DNA from: an uncultured Bacteroidota bacterium
GTDB taxonomy: Bacteria > Bacteroidota > Bacteroidia > AKYH767-A > OLB10
Assembly: GCA_903847585.1 (NCBI GenBank)
Contig: CAINEC010000067.1
Location: 1-64,000, forward strand
Direction: 5' to 3'
DNA: 64,000 nt
Both the position numbers and the translations under genes were made by a program. Below the pieces are notes generated by a model that ran no database searches, had not been told where the DNA came from, and saw nothing but the letters and a program-made list of their open reading frames with translations. Every line of letters begins with the position of its first letter. Within the stretch, counting starts at the first letter, position 1. Of the stretch, positions 28,755 to 37,975 are shown in pieces.

Positions 28755-31700
28755 ATGATTAAATTTAAAACTAGAACCTTCAGAAGGATAGACAAGAAAA
28801 TTGAAAGTTCTTTTTTCATCGTATTGGCTGTAGCTGTCGTTAGTGTCTTTATCAGTTATTTCGTTATTAAAACAAATCAGGATAAAACAGCCGATTTAAT
28901 CAATAAAACAAATCCAACGTTACTACAAATTAATAAACTTCAGCTTTTAGTACATAACTCAGCCTTTTATACTACTAATGCAGTTTATAATTATGAGCAA
29001 CGCTTTTATTTAGACAGCTTACAACAATTAAAGAATAACGATTACACTAAAATCAAATCGAAGATACTTGCATTAAACAAAGTTGATAATCCCGACTACA
29101 TAGCGTTAAACAATTGTATAGTTCAGTACGAGCGAGTTTTAAAAGCCGAAAACAATCTACTCTATTCACTTTATGCTGCCATCGACAATGGCGATTCATC
29201 ATATTTCACTTATTCTAAACTAGAGTTACAACAAAACATTCTTCCTCTATCCAACCAAATCAGTTATCAATTAAAAAAGATATCTAACAGGCAAGCCAGT
29301 TTATTAATTAGCATTCAAGATGAAATGTTGTATAGCTATAACTGGATTTTAATAGTAGTTGTTGGACTTTCCATTATGTTATTAATCTTAATGTTAAATG
29401 CCGCATTTATCATTAAGAAACAAATTGTCCGTCCAGTATTGAAAGTACAAAACTCATTAATACAGCTTGGCAGAGGGGAACTTCCAGAAATCAATATTGA
29501 AACACCAGATAATGCTATTGGTGTAATGATAAAAGAATTAAAAAAATCAATTGGAAGTTTAAGAAAGAAAGCGGCGTTTGTTGAAGAAGTGGGGAAAGGA
29601 AATTTCTATCAAGAGTTCGAACCACTAAGTGATAAAGATGTGCAGGGAAAAGCATTAATTGAAATGCGTAATCGACTTGCACTTTCACATGAATCAGAAA
29701 AATTACGCAGATGGCAACATGATGGTTTAGTACAACTAAACGAGATCATGCGTACTAGCAATAAAGATTTCACAGACTTACTTGAAAAAATAATTGAGAC
29801 AATTGTAAATCATATCAAGGTGGATCAGGCTGCAATATTTCTATTGCACAATGAAGACATGAACGATTTACATATTCAGCTGGGTGCATACTATAATTTA
29901 AACACTAAAATTTTAAATAGTAAACGCTACGAATTAAAATCAAGTTTAATTGGAAGAGTACTCGAGACAAAAACAACAATTGTTACAAACAATACTTTTG
30001 ACCCCTACTTTACTATTGAATATCCCGATGGGACAGAATCGACTAATTGTAACATAGTAGTTATTCCATTAATTACAAGTGGAACAGTTGTAGGTGCAAT
30101 ACAAGTTGCGAAATTAGAATCATTCATTAATGAAGAGATTGAGTTGCTGGAGAAAATGGCAGAACCTATTGCTGCCAGTTTGTATAATGTAAGGGCTAAC
30201 TTAAAAACTAATCAGTTATTAATTGAATCGCGTAAGCAAGCTGAAGAGTTAGCTTATCAAGAACAAGAATTGAAAAAAATAAACAATGAATTAATACAAA
30301 AGTCGGAATTACTTGAAGCCAGCGAAGAGGAATTAAAATACCAACAAGAAGAGTTAAAGAAAGTCAATTTAATATTAGAAGAAAAGGCGAAACTCCTTGA
30401 AGAAAAAAACAATGCTATTGAAGAAGCGCGTAAGCATATCACAGCGAAAGCACAACAATTAGAGCAAAGCAATAAATACAAATCGGCTTTCCTTGCAAAT
30501 ATGAGTCATGAGTTAAGAACTCCGTTAAACAGTATCTTGATTCTTGCAAAGCTTTTATCAGAAGATAAAACAAATCATTTAAATGAAAAACAACGAGAGC
30601 ACGCGCAGGTAATTCATAAATCGGGTAGTGATTTATTGATGTTGATTAATGATATTCTTGATTTGTCGAAGATAGAGGCGGGTAAACTTGATTTACAATT
30701 TGAGCAACTTCCTGTTGATGAAATAATGGATGATATCAATTCATTATTTATTGAATTAGCCAATGAGAATAAAATCAATTTCAAAATTGAAACAACAATT
30801 AATTCGAAAGAGTTGATTACAACCGATCGTATACGTACTGAACAAATTCTCAAAAATCTACTATCGAATGCATTCAAATTTACACCTGCAAATGGAGAAG
30901 TAAAATTAAAATTCGACTTTGATACTAATAAACAAAATTTAATAATTCAAGTAAGTGATAGTGGCATTGGTATTCCCTTGGAAAAACAATCACTCATCTT
31001 TGATGCATTCCAGCAGGCTGATGGATCTACGAGTAGAAAATTTGGTGGTACAGGTTTAGGACTTGCAATTTGTAAGGAACTGACGATCATGATGGGTGGT
31101 AAAATTGAACTAACCAGCGAATCAGGAAAAGGTAGTTGTTTCAAAATAATATTACCACAAACGAATGTAGATGTGATTGAAAAGAAAAATAATGAATTAA
31201 TCATACATCGTGAAGAATTAGAAGCAGAGCTAGTAGTTGAAAGTAAAAAGAATTTAGTCCTGATTGTAGAAGATGATATCGTTTTTGCAAGTGTATTAGC
31301 AGAATATTGCAGAAGATATGAACTAGAATTTATTATTGCTGAAGATGGGGAGAAAGCTGTTGAACTTACTAAAGCCTATAAGCCAACAAGTATCATATTA
31401 GATCTTATTTTACCAATCATTAATGGTTGGGAATATATTGATATCATCAAAAGTGATGAAGCCTTACGAACGATTCCAATTCATGTGATCTCGGCTGCAG
31501 AACAAAGTATGCAAACAGAAAATTTGAATGTAGAATCGTATTATCCAAAACCAGTTGGTAAAAAAGAACTAGATACGTTGTTCGAAATAATTAAGTATTC
31601 AGATTATAAACATACTAACATTGCATTTATTGGAAATCCGAATGAAATTGACAATGCCATTATAAAAGGATTTACAGATTCAAATCATCAAATAAAAATT

Positions 31701-32357
31701 ACTTTTCTTGAGGATGCAAGTCAATCAATAAAAGATAATGCAATTGATTTTGTAGTTGTAAGTAGTCAATATGTAATAAATCGAGCTTTTTTATCGAAAC
31801 AAATCTTTGAAAACAACGAACTAAGTCATAAACCATTAGTTTACTTCAATGATTCAGTTGATGAATGTATCAGAGAAATAAATACCGTTCTTAATAAAAA
31901 CGAATTGCCTTTATTGAATACTGTTCAAGAAAGTGATTTAGAAAATGTAGTAGTCAACGAAGATATCTTAAGATTTAAAAGTGTGTTAGTAGTTGACGAT
32001 GATGTAAGAAATATTTATTCATTGACAAGTATTCTAGAACATGAGCAAATGAATATTCACACTGCATTTTCAGGTGACGAAGCCATTGAAAAATTGAAAA
32101 ATAATACAATTGATATAGTCTTGATGGATATTATGATGCCAGGCAAAAATGGATTTGACACTATGAAAGAGATTAGAGCAGAGGGTCAATTTAATGAGTT
32201 GCCAATTATTGCGGTTACTGCAAAGGCAATGAAAGGCGACAAAGAGTTATGTATTGAAGCGGGTGCGAATGATTATTTAACGAAACCTATCAATACAGAA
32301 TTATTAATCAGAAAAATGAAACAACAATTAAACACAATAAAAAATGAAAACGCGTAA
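28755..32357 (+). CDS. Hybrid sensor histidine kinase with GAF and receivers
   Basis: A 1200-residue inner-membrane sensor. TM1 (about 20-38) and TM2 (about 196-220) enclose a helical periplasmic domain, followed by a HAMP-like linker, a GAF domain (about 345-480) and a coiled coil (about 485-575). HisKA has H585 in MSHELRTPLNS, and HATPase_c carries SDSGIGIP and GGTGLGLAI. A receiver with D883 (LDLILPIING) comes next, then a receiver-sized segment (about 955-1060) without recognisable active-site residues, and a final canonical receiver with D1125 (LMDIMMPGKNG). ATG 28755 is preferred; the frame is open to a TTG at 28716, which adds 13 residues. It overlaps the next gene by 14 nt. The stimulus is unknown. 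Confidence 0.92.
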   Translation: MIKFKTRTFRRIDKKIESSFFIVLAVAVVSVFISYFVIKTNQDKTADLINKTNPTLLQINKLQLLVHNSAFYTTNAVYNYEQRFYLDSLQQLKNNDYTKIKSKILALNKVDNPDYIALNNCIVQYERVLKAENNLLYSLYAAIDNGDSSYFTYSKLELQQNILPLSNQISYQLKKISNRQASLLISIQDEMLYSYNWILIVVVGLSIMLLILMLNAAFIIKKQIVRPVLKVQNSLIQLGRGELPEINIETPDNAIGVMIKELKKSIGSLRKKAAFVEEVGKGNFYQEFEPLSDKDVQGKALIEMRNRLALSHESEKLRRWQHDGLVQLNEIMRTSNKDFTDLLEKIIETIVNHIKVDQAAIFLLHNEDMNDLHIQLGAYYNLNTKILNSKRYELKSSLIGRVLETKTTIVTNNTFDPYFTIEYPDGTESTNCNIVVIPLITSGTVVGAIQVAKLESFINEEIELLEKMAEPIAASLYNVRANLKTNQLLIESRKQAEELAYQEQELKKINNELIQKSELLEASEEELKYQQEELKKVNLILEEKAKLLEEKNNAIEEARKHITAKAQQLEQSNKYKSAFLANMSHELRTPLNSILILAKLLSEDKTNHLNEKQREHAQVIHKSGSDLLMLINDILDLSKIEAGKLDLQFEQLPVDEIMDDINSLFIELANENKINFKIETTINSKELITTDRIRTEQILKNLLSNAFKFTPANGEVKLKFDFDTNKQNLIIQVSDSGIGIPLEKQSLIFDAFQQADGSTSRKFGGTGLGLAICKELTIMMGGKIELTSESGKGSCFKIILPQTNVDVIEKKNNELIIHREELEAELVVESKKNLVLIVEDDIVFASVLAEYCRRYELEFIIAEDGEKAVELTKAYKPTSIILDLILPIINGWEYIDIIKSDEALRTIPIHVISAAEQSMQTENLNVESYYPKPVGKKELDTLFEIIKYSDYKHTNIAFIGNPNEIDNAIIKGFTDSNHQIKITFLEDASQSIKDNAIDFVVVSSQYVINRAFLSKQIFENNELSHKPLVYFNDSVDECIREINTVLNKNELPLLNTVQESDLENVVVNEDILRFKSVLVVDDDVRNIYSLTSILEHEQMNIHTAFSGDEAIEKLKNNTIDIVLMDIMMPGKNGFDTMKEIRAEGQFNELPIIAVTAKAMKGDKELCIEAGANDYLTKPINTELLIRKMKQQLNTIKNENA

Positions 32358-32754
32358 AGAAAGTAAAATACTTATTGTACATCAGCGACCACAGTTTATG
32401 CTTGCATTAGAAGGTGCGTTAAAAAAACCACATAGAATATTTTTAAATGCTACTTCGGCTTTAGAAACATTATCTATGACAAGCATCGATGATGTAGATC
32501 TTATCATTTTAGATACTCAAATGGATGATGCTGACGTTATTTCATTGACAGGTATTTTAAAATTACAAGACAAGACGAAAAATATCCCTTACATTATTTT
32601 AAATGAAACTCCGTCGATAATTGAACATTACTTTAAGTCGTGGCCTGAAGGCAGCGTAGACTTTTTGGTTTATCCTATCGATGGTAGTAAAATCGAAAAC
32701 TCAGTAAGCAAGTTTGAACAATCAAATTTTACTTGGAAAGTAAAAGTAAAATAA
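32344..32754 (+). CDS. Stand-alone degenerate receiver-domain protein
   Basis: A 136-residue single-domain protein with the receiver fold pattern: ILIV strand near 8-12, LIILDTQMD near 50-60 and a final LVYPID. The phospho-Asp (in ILDTQ) is kept. The acidic pair that binds magnesium is replaced by H-Q (VHQRPQ), and the conserved lysine before the final PI is tyrosine. It therefore probably cannot be phosphorylated in the normal way. Its start lies inside the histidine kinase gene (14 nt overlap, translational coupling), which suggests a stoichiometric partner of that kinase, perhaps a decoy or scaffold. This is inference from position and sequence. A terminator follows. Confidence 0.8.
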   Translation: MKTRKESKILIVHQRPQFMLALEGALKKPHRIFLNATSALETLSMTSIDDVDLIILDTQMDDADVISLTGILKLQDKTKNIPYIILNETPSIIEHYFKSWPEGSVDFLVYPIDGSKIENSVSKFEQSNFTWKVKVK

Positions 32755-32756
32755 CT

Positions 32757-32795
32757 CAAAGCCCCAATGATAAATTTGGGGCTTTGTTGTTTTAT
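32757..32795 (+). terminator. Intrinsic terminator after the receiver gene
   Basis: CAAAGCCCCAA pairs perfectly with TTGGGGCTTTG (11 bp), followed by TTGTTTTA. It overlaps an upstream in-frame ATG of the next gene, arguing for that gene starting at 32821. Confidence 0.88.
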
Positions 32796-32820
32796 AGGCA
32801 TTGACTACTTTTATCGCGTA

Positions 32821-34290
32821 ATGAAATGGTTAAAGCCAGATAACGCAAAATGGATTCTTACAATATCAATTACGGTATTCGTATTAATTCACTTGGTATA
32901 CATCAATCTTCCTCCTTGCAGCATACACGTGTGGCGACAATGCAATACGCTTTCTGTTGCACAAAACTTCTACGATGAAAGTTATAATATCCTGGAGCCA
33001 CGAGTAGACAGAAGATTTGAAGGCGATGGAATTACTGGAACTGCTTTCCCTCTTTATGAATGGATATTAGCGGTAATTTATAAATTCACTGGGGTTCATT
33101 ATTGGGTGCATCGTTTGCTTTCGTTGTTGCTTACCATAACAGCAATTATTTTTTCATTTCGATTTCTGAATAATATTACAAGTAACAAGCTAGCTGCTGC
33201 CATTGCGAGTTGTTTGTTACTATGGACACCTGAATTATTTTATCATAGCATAAACGCTATACCTGATATTCTCGCACTTTGTGCAGGTTTTATTAGTTTG
33301 TATTTTTATTCAAAAAAAGAACGTAATGAATTATCAACTACTCTATCGTTTTTGTTTTTAACCGTTAGTGGTTTGATAAAAATTCAATATTTAATGATTG
33401 GAGTATTTCATTTAGTAGATTTTATAAAATCAAAAATTGTAATCAAGAAATTAATACTTCAAGATATTTTGATTTTTATTTGTGGACTTGTTTGCGTAAC
33501 AACAGTATTTGGTTGGTATAAGTACTCGTTAGATTTAATTGAAAAATCAAACTTACGAGACATAGGTATTGAATTAAGACCAGCAGCTAATATGTCCATC
33601 GCATTAGATACGCTCAAGAAAAATCTAATTAGTGATTTTCCTGAACTTGTATTTGGATTTGCAAATACTTTGGTGATTATAATTGGATGTTATGCAACTT
33701 CTATAAAAAAATCGAATAAATATCTATTTCACTTTTTAGGCATCTTCCTCATTTATGTTGCATATCATATCCTTGAACTGCGACAGATGGATGTCCATCA
33801 TTACTATATGATTCCCATTTACTTTGCAGTAATTGCTTTACTCTATAACGGAATTGAATTTCTTTATAGAAAAGGGAAGTTCTCCTTCATTCTTATTTTA
33901 TTGATTGCGCAACCTGCACTAGCATGTATCAGAATAATTCCTGCAAGATGGGGTAAGGCCGACTTAGGGATTTCTGCAACATTCAGTGATCAATCGAAAT
34001 TGGAAAAACTAAAATCATTCATTCCTGAAAATGCAAGAGTAGTTACAGGACCAGATGAGTCGGGCTGTATCTATTTTTATTTTTTACACAAAAAAGGATT
34101 TGGATATGAGAGACCAAATCAGTTAACAGAGTTGAAAGATGGTAAATTACTATTAGAAAATTATATTGATAGAGGAGCTGAGTATTTAATTACATCAGAT
34201 GCAGGAGATATAAAAAATAAAATGCTTGAGAGATATTTTGAGGAGGTTATTCAGTACAATGAATTCTACATTATCAAATTAAAAAAATGA
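32821..34290 (+). CDS. GT-C family membrane glycosyltransferase-like protein
   Basis: A 489-residue multi-pass membrane protein with about ten hydrophobic segments. It resembles the glycosyltransferase 39 / ArnT / PMT group, which transfers a sugar from a polyprenyl-phosphate donor outside the inner membrane. The first periplasmic loop carries HVWRQCNTLSVAQNF near 40 and a FEGDG segment near 65, in the position where GT-C enzymes have acidic catalytic residues. The acceptor is not predictable. An in-frame ATG at 32767 lies inside the preceding terminator, so ATG 32821 is chosen. A weak TACTTTTA sits just before it (32805-32812). The gene overlaps the next by 4 nt (ATGA), so the pair is co-translated. 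Confidence 0.75.
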   Translation: MKWLKPDNAKWILTISITVFVLIHLVYINLPPCSIHVWRQCNTLSVAQNFYDESYNILEPRVDRRFEGDGITGTAFPLYEWILAVIYKFTGVHYWVHRLLSLLLTITAIIFSFRFLNNITSNKLAAAIASCLLLWTPELFYHSINAIPDILALCAGFISLYFYSKKERNELSTTLSFLFLTVSGLIKIQYLMIGVFHLVDFIKSKIVIKKLILQDILIFICGLVCVTTVFGWYKYSLDLIEKSNLRDIGIELRPAANMSIALDTLKKNLISDFPELVFGFANTLVIIIGCYATSIKKSNKYLFHFLGIFLIYVAYHILELRQMDVHHYYMIPIYFAVIALLYNGIEFLYRKGKFSFILILLIAQPALACIRIIPARWGKADLGISATFSDQSKLEKLKSFIPENARVVTGPDESGCIYFYFLHKKGFGYERPNQLTELKDGKLLLENYIDRGAEYLITSDAGDIKNKMLERYFEEVIQYNEFYIIKLKK

Positions 34291-34637
34291 AAAACAGAAT
34301 TGCCAGTTTTAAATTTGCATTGAATGGAATTCGTTTAATGTTTAAAAGCGGACCTAATTTTATTATACAACTTATCATTGCATTTATAACTTTAAGTGCA
34401 GGAATATATTTTCAAATAAGGGCTACGGAATGGACAATTATTTTAATTTGCATTGGAGGTGTATTATCTGCAGAGATATTTAATACTGCCATCGAAAAAA
34501 TGGTTGATCATTTATCACCAGAAAAAAATAAATATGCAGGAGAAATAAAAGACTTGGCGGCAGGAGCTGTGCTATTATTTGCAATTATAACAGCTATAAT
34601 TGGAATAATTATTTTTTATCCCTACGTGATGCATTAA
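34287..34637 (+). CDS. Diacylglycerol/undecaprenol kinase, DgkA family
   Basis: A 116-residue protein with three transmembrane helices (about 22-42, 48-68, 91-113). The family phosphorylates lipid alcohols with ATP. The signature is AEIFNTAIEKMVDHLSP, with the E-x3-N-x3-E-x3-D active-site pattern. In Gram-positive relatives the substrate is undecaprenol; in Proteobacteria it is diacylglycerol. Sequence alone does not decide this here. Its start overlaps the GT-C gene by 4 nt, so both may act on polyprenyl lipid carriers: the kinase recycling undecaprenol to the phosphate the transferase needs. The stop overlaps the convergent marC-like gene by 4 nt. Confidence 0.9.
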   Translation: MKNRIASFKFALNGIRLMFKSGPNFIIQLIIAFITLSAGIYFQIRATEWTIILICIGGVLSAEIFNTAIEKMVDHLSPEKNKYAGEIKDLAAGAVLLFAIITAIIGIIIFYPYVMH

Positions 34638-35200
34638 AGTCCTGCGTTAGTTCTGAATAGCTTTACTGCAATTGCCATCAACACTACACCGAACACTTTT
34701 CTAATAATACTTATTCCTGCCTTACCTAGCGCCTTTTCTAATGGTGCAATCATCCGAAGTACAATGTAAACCACAATCATATTTAACGCTATTCCAATTA
34801 AAATAGTCGTAACATCATATTGCGCCCGCAAGGAAATCAACGTTGTCATTGTTCCTGTCCCTGCGATTAGTGGAAATGCAATGGGAACAATAGAAGCCGT
34901 TTCTGGAATATCATCACGATAAAGACGAATTCCTAAAATCATTTCAAGTGCTAAAAAGAAGATTACAAGGGATCCTGCAATTGCGAAGGAAGAAACATCA
35001 ATGCCTATCAGTTTAAGAATACTTTCTCCCAGAAAAAGAAACAAGACCATGATTACCAGCGATGCAAGTGTGGCTTTCTCCGAGTGAATTACTCCTACTC
35101 TATTTCTGGTTTCAATAATAACTGGCAAGGAACCAATTATATCAATAACAGCAAATAGAATCATTGTTACCGATATGATATCTTGAAATGATAGCGTCAT
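34634..35200 (-). CDS. MarC-family integral membrane protein
   Basis: A 188-residue protein with about six transmembrane helices, including the family-typical FAVIDIIGSLPVI near the start and PIAFPLIAGTGTMTTLI in the middle. MarC proteins were once thought to mediate multiple antibiotic resistance, but this was not upheld and the transported substrate is unknown. The frame extends to an ATG at 35260, but a -7 element sits at 35219-35226 inside that extension and the added 20 residues do not resemble the family. ATG 35200 is therefore preferred. Convergent with the DgkA gene and divergent from the next. Confidence 0.9.
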   Translation of the reverse strand: MTLSFQDIISVTMILFAVIDIIGSLPVIIETRNRVGVIHSEKATLASLVIMVLFLFLGESILKLIGIDVSSFAIAGSLVIFFLALEMILGIRLYRDDIPETASIVPIAFPLIAGTGTMTTLISLRAQYDVTTILIGIALNMIVVYIVLRMIAPLEKALGKAGISIIRKVFGVVLMAIAVKLFRTNAGL

Positions 35201-35218
35201 GACGATTTGATTTATTCC

Positions 35219-35226
35219 CAAATCTA
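35219..35226 (-). promoter_or_regulatory. -7 promoter element for the marC-like gene
   Basis: The minus strand reads TAGATTTG, a TAnnTTTG match, 18 nt before the ATG at 35200. Confidence 0.5.
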
Positions 35227-35317
35227 ATGAATTTGTGTAAAATATTAAGCCAATATTCAAATGACACGGACAGTTATTTTTAACATTTAATTATCAGAAA
35301 TCAATGAAAACAAATAG

Positions 35318-35325
35318 TAGATTTG
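35318..35325 (+). promoter_or_regulatory. -7 promoter element for the SulP-CA unit
   Basis: TAGATTTG ends 16 nt before the ATG at 35342. The same octamer on the other strand serves the divergent marC-like gene. Confidence 0.5.
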
Positions 35326-35341
35326 CGTGTTTATAAAACCA

Positions 35342-35644
35342 ATGAAACAATTTAAATATTTCGCACCCTTTCTTTTGATATTTGCTTTCACGCTGATGAT
35401 TGTAAATACGTGTGTATTTATTGGTTCAGATCAATCTGTTTTAGCTTTTTGCTATGAAATGGAAGATGACGTTGAAGCCAAAGGGAACAAACTCGAAATA
35501 AAAAAAGAGACTGAAAAATTGTGTAAGTCATTATTGAATACAATTTTGTACACTCGCAGTCAATCTGAAGATTTTCATACTACTCAGAATATAGGGTTTG
35601 CTGAAGGACATCCCTCACAACCGGATTTGCCTCCCGAAGCATAA
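35342..35644 (+). CDS. Small single-pass exported protein ahead of SulP
   Basis: A 100-residue protein I do not recognise. It has one N-terminal hydrophobic segment (about 8-30, MIVNTCVFIGS at its end) and then a charged segment with a KLEIKKETEKLCKS heptad-like stretch, ending in a Pro-rich tail. It may be an uncleaved membrane-anchored protein or a secreted peptide. A GTG at 35327 could extend the frame by five residues; the -7 element favours ATG 35342. It precedes the SulP transporter by 63 nt and has the only promoter seen before it, so it may belong to the bicarbonate uptake unit. Function unknown. Confidence 0.6.
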   Translation: MKQFKYFAPFLLIFAFTLMIVNTCVFIGSDQSVLAFCYEMEDDVEAKGNKLEIKKETEKLCKSLLNTILYTRSQSEDFHTTQNIGFAEGHPSQPDLPPEA

Positions 35645-35707
35645 ATAAGCTTTTAAAACTATATTACTCTCAATCTTATTGAGGGACTCACTTATTTATA
35701 AATACAT

Positions 35708-37279
35708 ATGAAAAATTTAAAAGAAAATTTAAAATCCGATTTTCAATCTGGCTTAGTGGTATTTCTTGTAGCGCTTCCACTTTGTTTAGGAATTGCACTA
35801 GCAAGTGGAGCCCCATTATTTGCTGGAATCATCTCAGGAATAATCGGTGGAATTGTTGTTGGATTCATCAGCAATTCACAATTAAGCGTAACTGGTCCTG
35901 CTGCTGGATTAACAGCCATTATTCTAAGTGCAATTACTTCATTAAATAGTTATGAGTCGTTTTTACTGGCCGTAATTATCGCAGGTGCACTGCAAATACT
36001 GCTTGGTGCTTTAAAGGCAGGTGCCATTGCTAATTATATCCCATCAAATGTAATTGAGGGTATGTTGACTGCCATTGGAATTATCATCATATTAAAGCAA
36101 ATTCCTCATGCTGTTGGGTACGACAAAGATAACGAGGGAGATTTTTTCTTTTTAGAATCAACTGGGCATAATACCTTATCTGCCATTTACGATGCTATTA
36201 ATTATTCACATCCTGGCTCATTCATTATTTGCATTGCCTCATTGCTGATTTTAATTGCATTCAACAAAATCGACTTTTTGAAAAAAATCAAACTTATTCC
36301 AGGTGCATTAGTCGCTGTTATTGCAGGAATATTGATTAATGAATTTTTCAAGCTTCAATCATCTCCATTTGCAGTAGCGGATGACCATCTCGTTAAACTT
36401 CCAATAGCCAAAAGCTTCAATGATTTTATTGGCTTCTTTTCCTTCCCTAATATTTCAGCTATCTCCACCTATGAGGTATGGGTTGTTGGATTAACGATTG
36501 CCATTGTGGCTAGTATCGAAACATTACTTTGTATTGAAGCAGCTGATAAGATTGATCCGGAAAAAAGAGTAACTAATCCTAATCGTGAATTGCTTGCGCA
36601 AGGTATAGGAAACTTACTTAGCGGAATGATTGGAGGATTACCAATGACTTCAGTTATTGTGAGAACATCTGCCAATACTAACGCTGGAGCAAAATCTAAA
36701 ATGTCGACTATCATACATGGCTTATTGATTTTAGTTTGTGTAATAAGTATTCCATTTATCATAAATAAAATACCGCTGGCCTCTTTAGCTGCCATCTTAT
36801 TAATGATTGGATTTAAGTTAGCAGGACCTACAATTTTTAAAAAAATATGGAGTCAAGGTCTAATTCAATTTGTTCCATTTATTGTAACCGTTATTGCTAT
36901 TGTATTTACGGACTTATTAAAAGGAGTTGGTATAGGCATGGTGGTTAGTATTTTTTATATTTTGAAATCAAATTTAAAAGTTGCTTATTTCTTTGATAAA
37001 AAGAAATATCATGATGGTGAACTAATCACCATTCAACTTGCCAACGAAGTAAGTTTTTTAAATAAGGCAGCAATTAAAGAAACGCTTCATCAATTGCCTA
37101 AAAATAGCTCAGTAAAAATTGATGCTTCAGAATCATTCTATATTGACTATGATATTGTCGAATTAATTCACGATTTTGAAAAAACAATTGCACCTCAAAA
37201 AAATATTAACGTTGAGGTTATCGGATTAAAAAGTAAGTATTCATTGAACAAAGTACCAAGTCACGTAATTATTAATTAA
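35708..37279 (+). CDS. SulP-family anion (probably bicarbonate) transporter
   Basis: A 523-residue inner-membrane protein of the SulP/SLC26 family, with the N-terminal signature SDFQSGLVVFLVALPLCLGIA, about 12-14 transmembrane spans and a short C-terminal STAS-like domain (about 435-520). SulP transporters move sulfate, chloride or bicarbonate. The next gene, 16 nt downstream, encodes a beta-carbonic anhydrase; this pairing strongly favours bicarbonate as substrate (inference from known bicA-type and SulP-CA pairs). The transporter would bring in bicarbonate for the carboxylases of anabolism, for example AccC, whose gene follows in the window. The spacing and small 5' leader suggest co-transcription. 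Confidence 0.92.
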   Translation: MKNLKENLKSDFQSGLVVFLVALPLCLGIALASGAPLFAGIISGIIGGIVVGFISNSQLSVTGPAAGLTAIILSAITSLNSYESFLLAVIIAGALQILLGALKAGAIANYIPSNVIEGMLTAIGIIIILKQIPHAVGYDKDNEGDFFFLESTGHNTLSAIYDAINYSHPGSFIICIASLLILIAFNKIDFLKKIKLIPGALVAVIAGILINEFFKLQSSPFAVADDHLVKLPIAKSFNDFIGFFSFPNISAISTYEVWVVGLTIAIVASIETLLCIEAADKIDPEKRVTNPNRELLAQGIGNLLSGMIGGLPMTSVIVRTSANTNAGAKSKMSTIIHGLLILVCVISIPFIINKIPLASLAAILLMIGFKLAGPTIFKKIWSQGLIQFVPFIVTVIAIVFTDLLKGVGIGMVVSIFYILKSNLKVAYFFDKKKYHDGELITIQLANEVSFLNKAAIKETLHQLPKNSSVKIDASESFYIDYDIVELIHDFEKTIAPQKNINVEVIGLKSKYSLNKVPSHVIIN

Positions 37280-37295
37280 CTTTTATTTAAATATC

Positions 37296-37928
37296 ATGAA
37301 AGCACATACATTTGAAACACAATCAACCATATCACATCAAAAGGCACTTACCTTTTTGAAAGAAGGAAACCAACGTTTTGTAAGTAATTTAAAAATCAAT
37401 CGTAATTTATTACAGCAAGTAAATGAAACCCGCGAAGGACAGTGGCCCTTTGCAGTTATTTTATCTTGTATTGATAGTCGTACTTCTGCCGAGTTAATAT
37501 TTGATCAGGGATTAGGTGATATCTTCTCAATTAGAATTGCAGGTAACATTTGCAATGATGATATCATCGGCAGTATTGAATTTGCATGCAAAGTAGCAGG
37601 CTCAAAATTGATTGTTGTTTTAGGGCATACACAATGTGGCGCAGTGAAGGGCGCTTGCGACCATGTTGAACTAGGGAATTTAACGACGTTACTGAATAAA
37701 ATTCAACCAGCTGTTGCCATTGAAGTTGAAAAAGGCAAGCATGCGAGTTGCAATTCAAAAAATAGTGAATTTGTATTTGATGTAACAAAAACAAATATTG
37801 AAGAGACCATTAAAAATATCATGAACAAGAGTGAAATTATTCGTGATATGGTTGAATCAGGACAGATTGGAATTGTGGGAGGCCTTCACCATTTAGAAAG
37901 TGGTATTGTAGAGTTTATAGAATCATAA
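37296..37928 (+). CDS. Beta-class carbonic anhydrase
   Basis: A 210-residue cytoplasmic zinc enzyme that interconverts CO2 and bicarbonate. Zinc ligands are C58, H111 and C114, with D60 and R62 as the catalytic pair (SCIDSR and GHTQCGAVKGA). Length is normal for the prokaryotic beta class. It lies 16 nt downstream of a SulP transporter, and together they form a likely bicarbonate accumulation or recycling unit. A strong terminator separates it from the convergent accC gene, which encodes a bicarbonate-using enzyme. No signal peptide is visible. Confidence 0.96.
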   Translation: MKAHTFETQSTISHQKALTFLKEGNQRFVSNLKINRNLLQQVNETREGQWPFAVILSCIDSRTSAELIFDQGLGDIFSIRIAGNICNDDIIGSIEFACKVAGSKLIVVLGHTQCGAVKGACDHVELGNLTTLLNKIQPAVAIEVEKGKHASCNSKNSEFVFDVTKTNIEETIKNIMNKSEIIRDMVESGQIGIVGGLHHLESGIVEFIES

Positions 37929-37940
37929 ACGACCGTAAAC

Positions 37941-37975
37941 AAAAAGTCCCGAGAATTACCTCGGGACTTTTTTTA
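37941..37975. terminator. Bidirectional intrinsic terminator
   Basis: AAAAAGTCCCGAG pairs perfectly with CTCGGGACTTTTT around AATTAC. T runs are present on both strands, serving the convergent carbonic anhydrase and accC genes. Confidence 0.92.
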
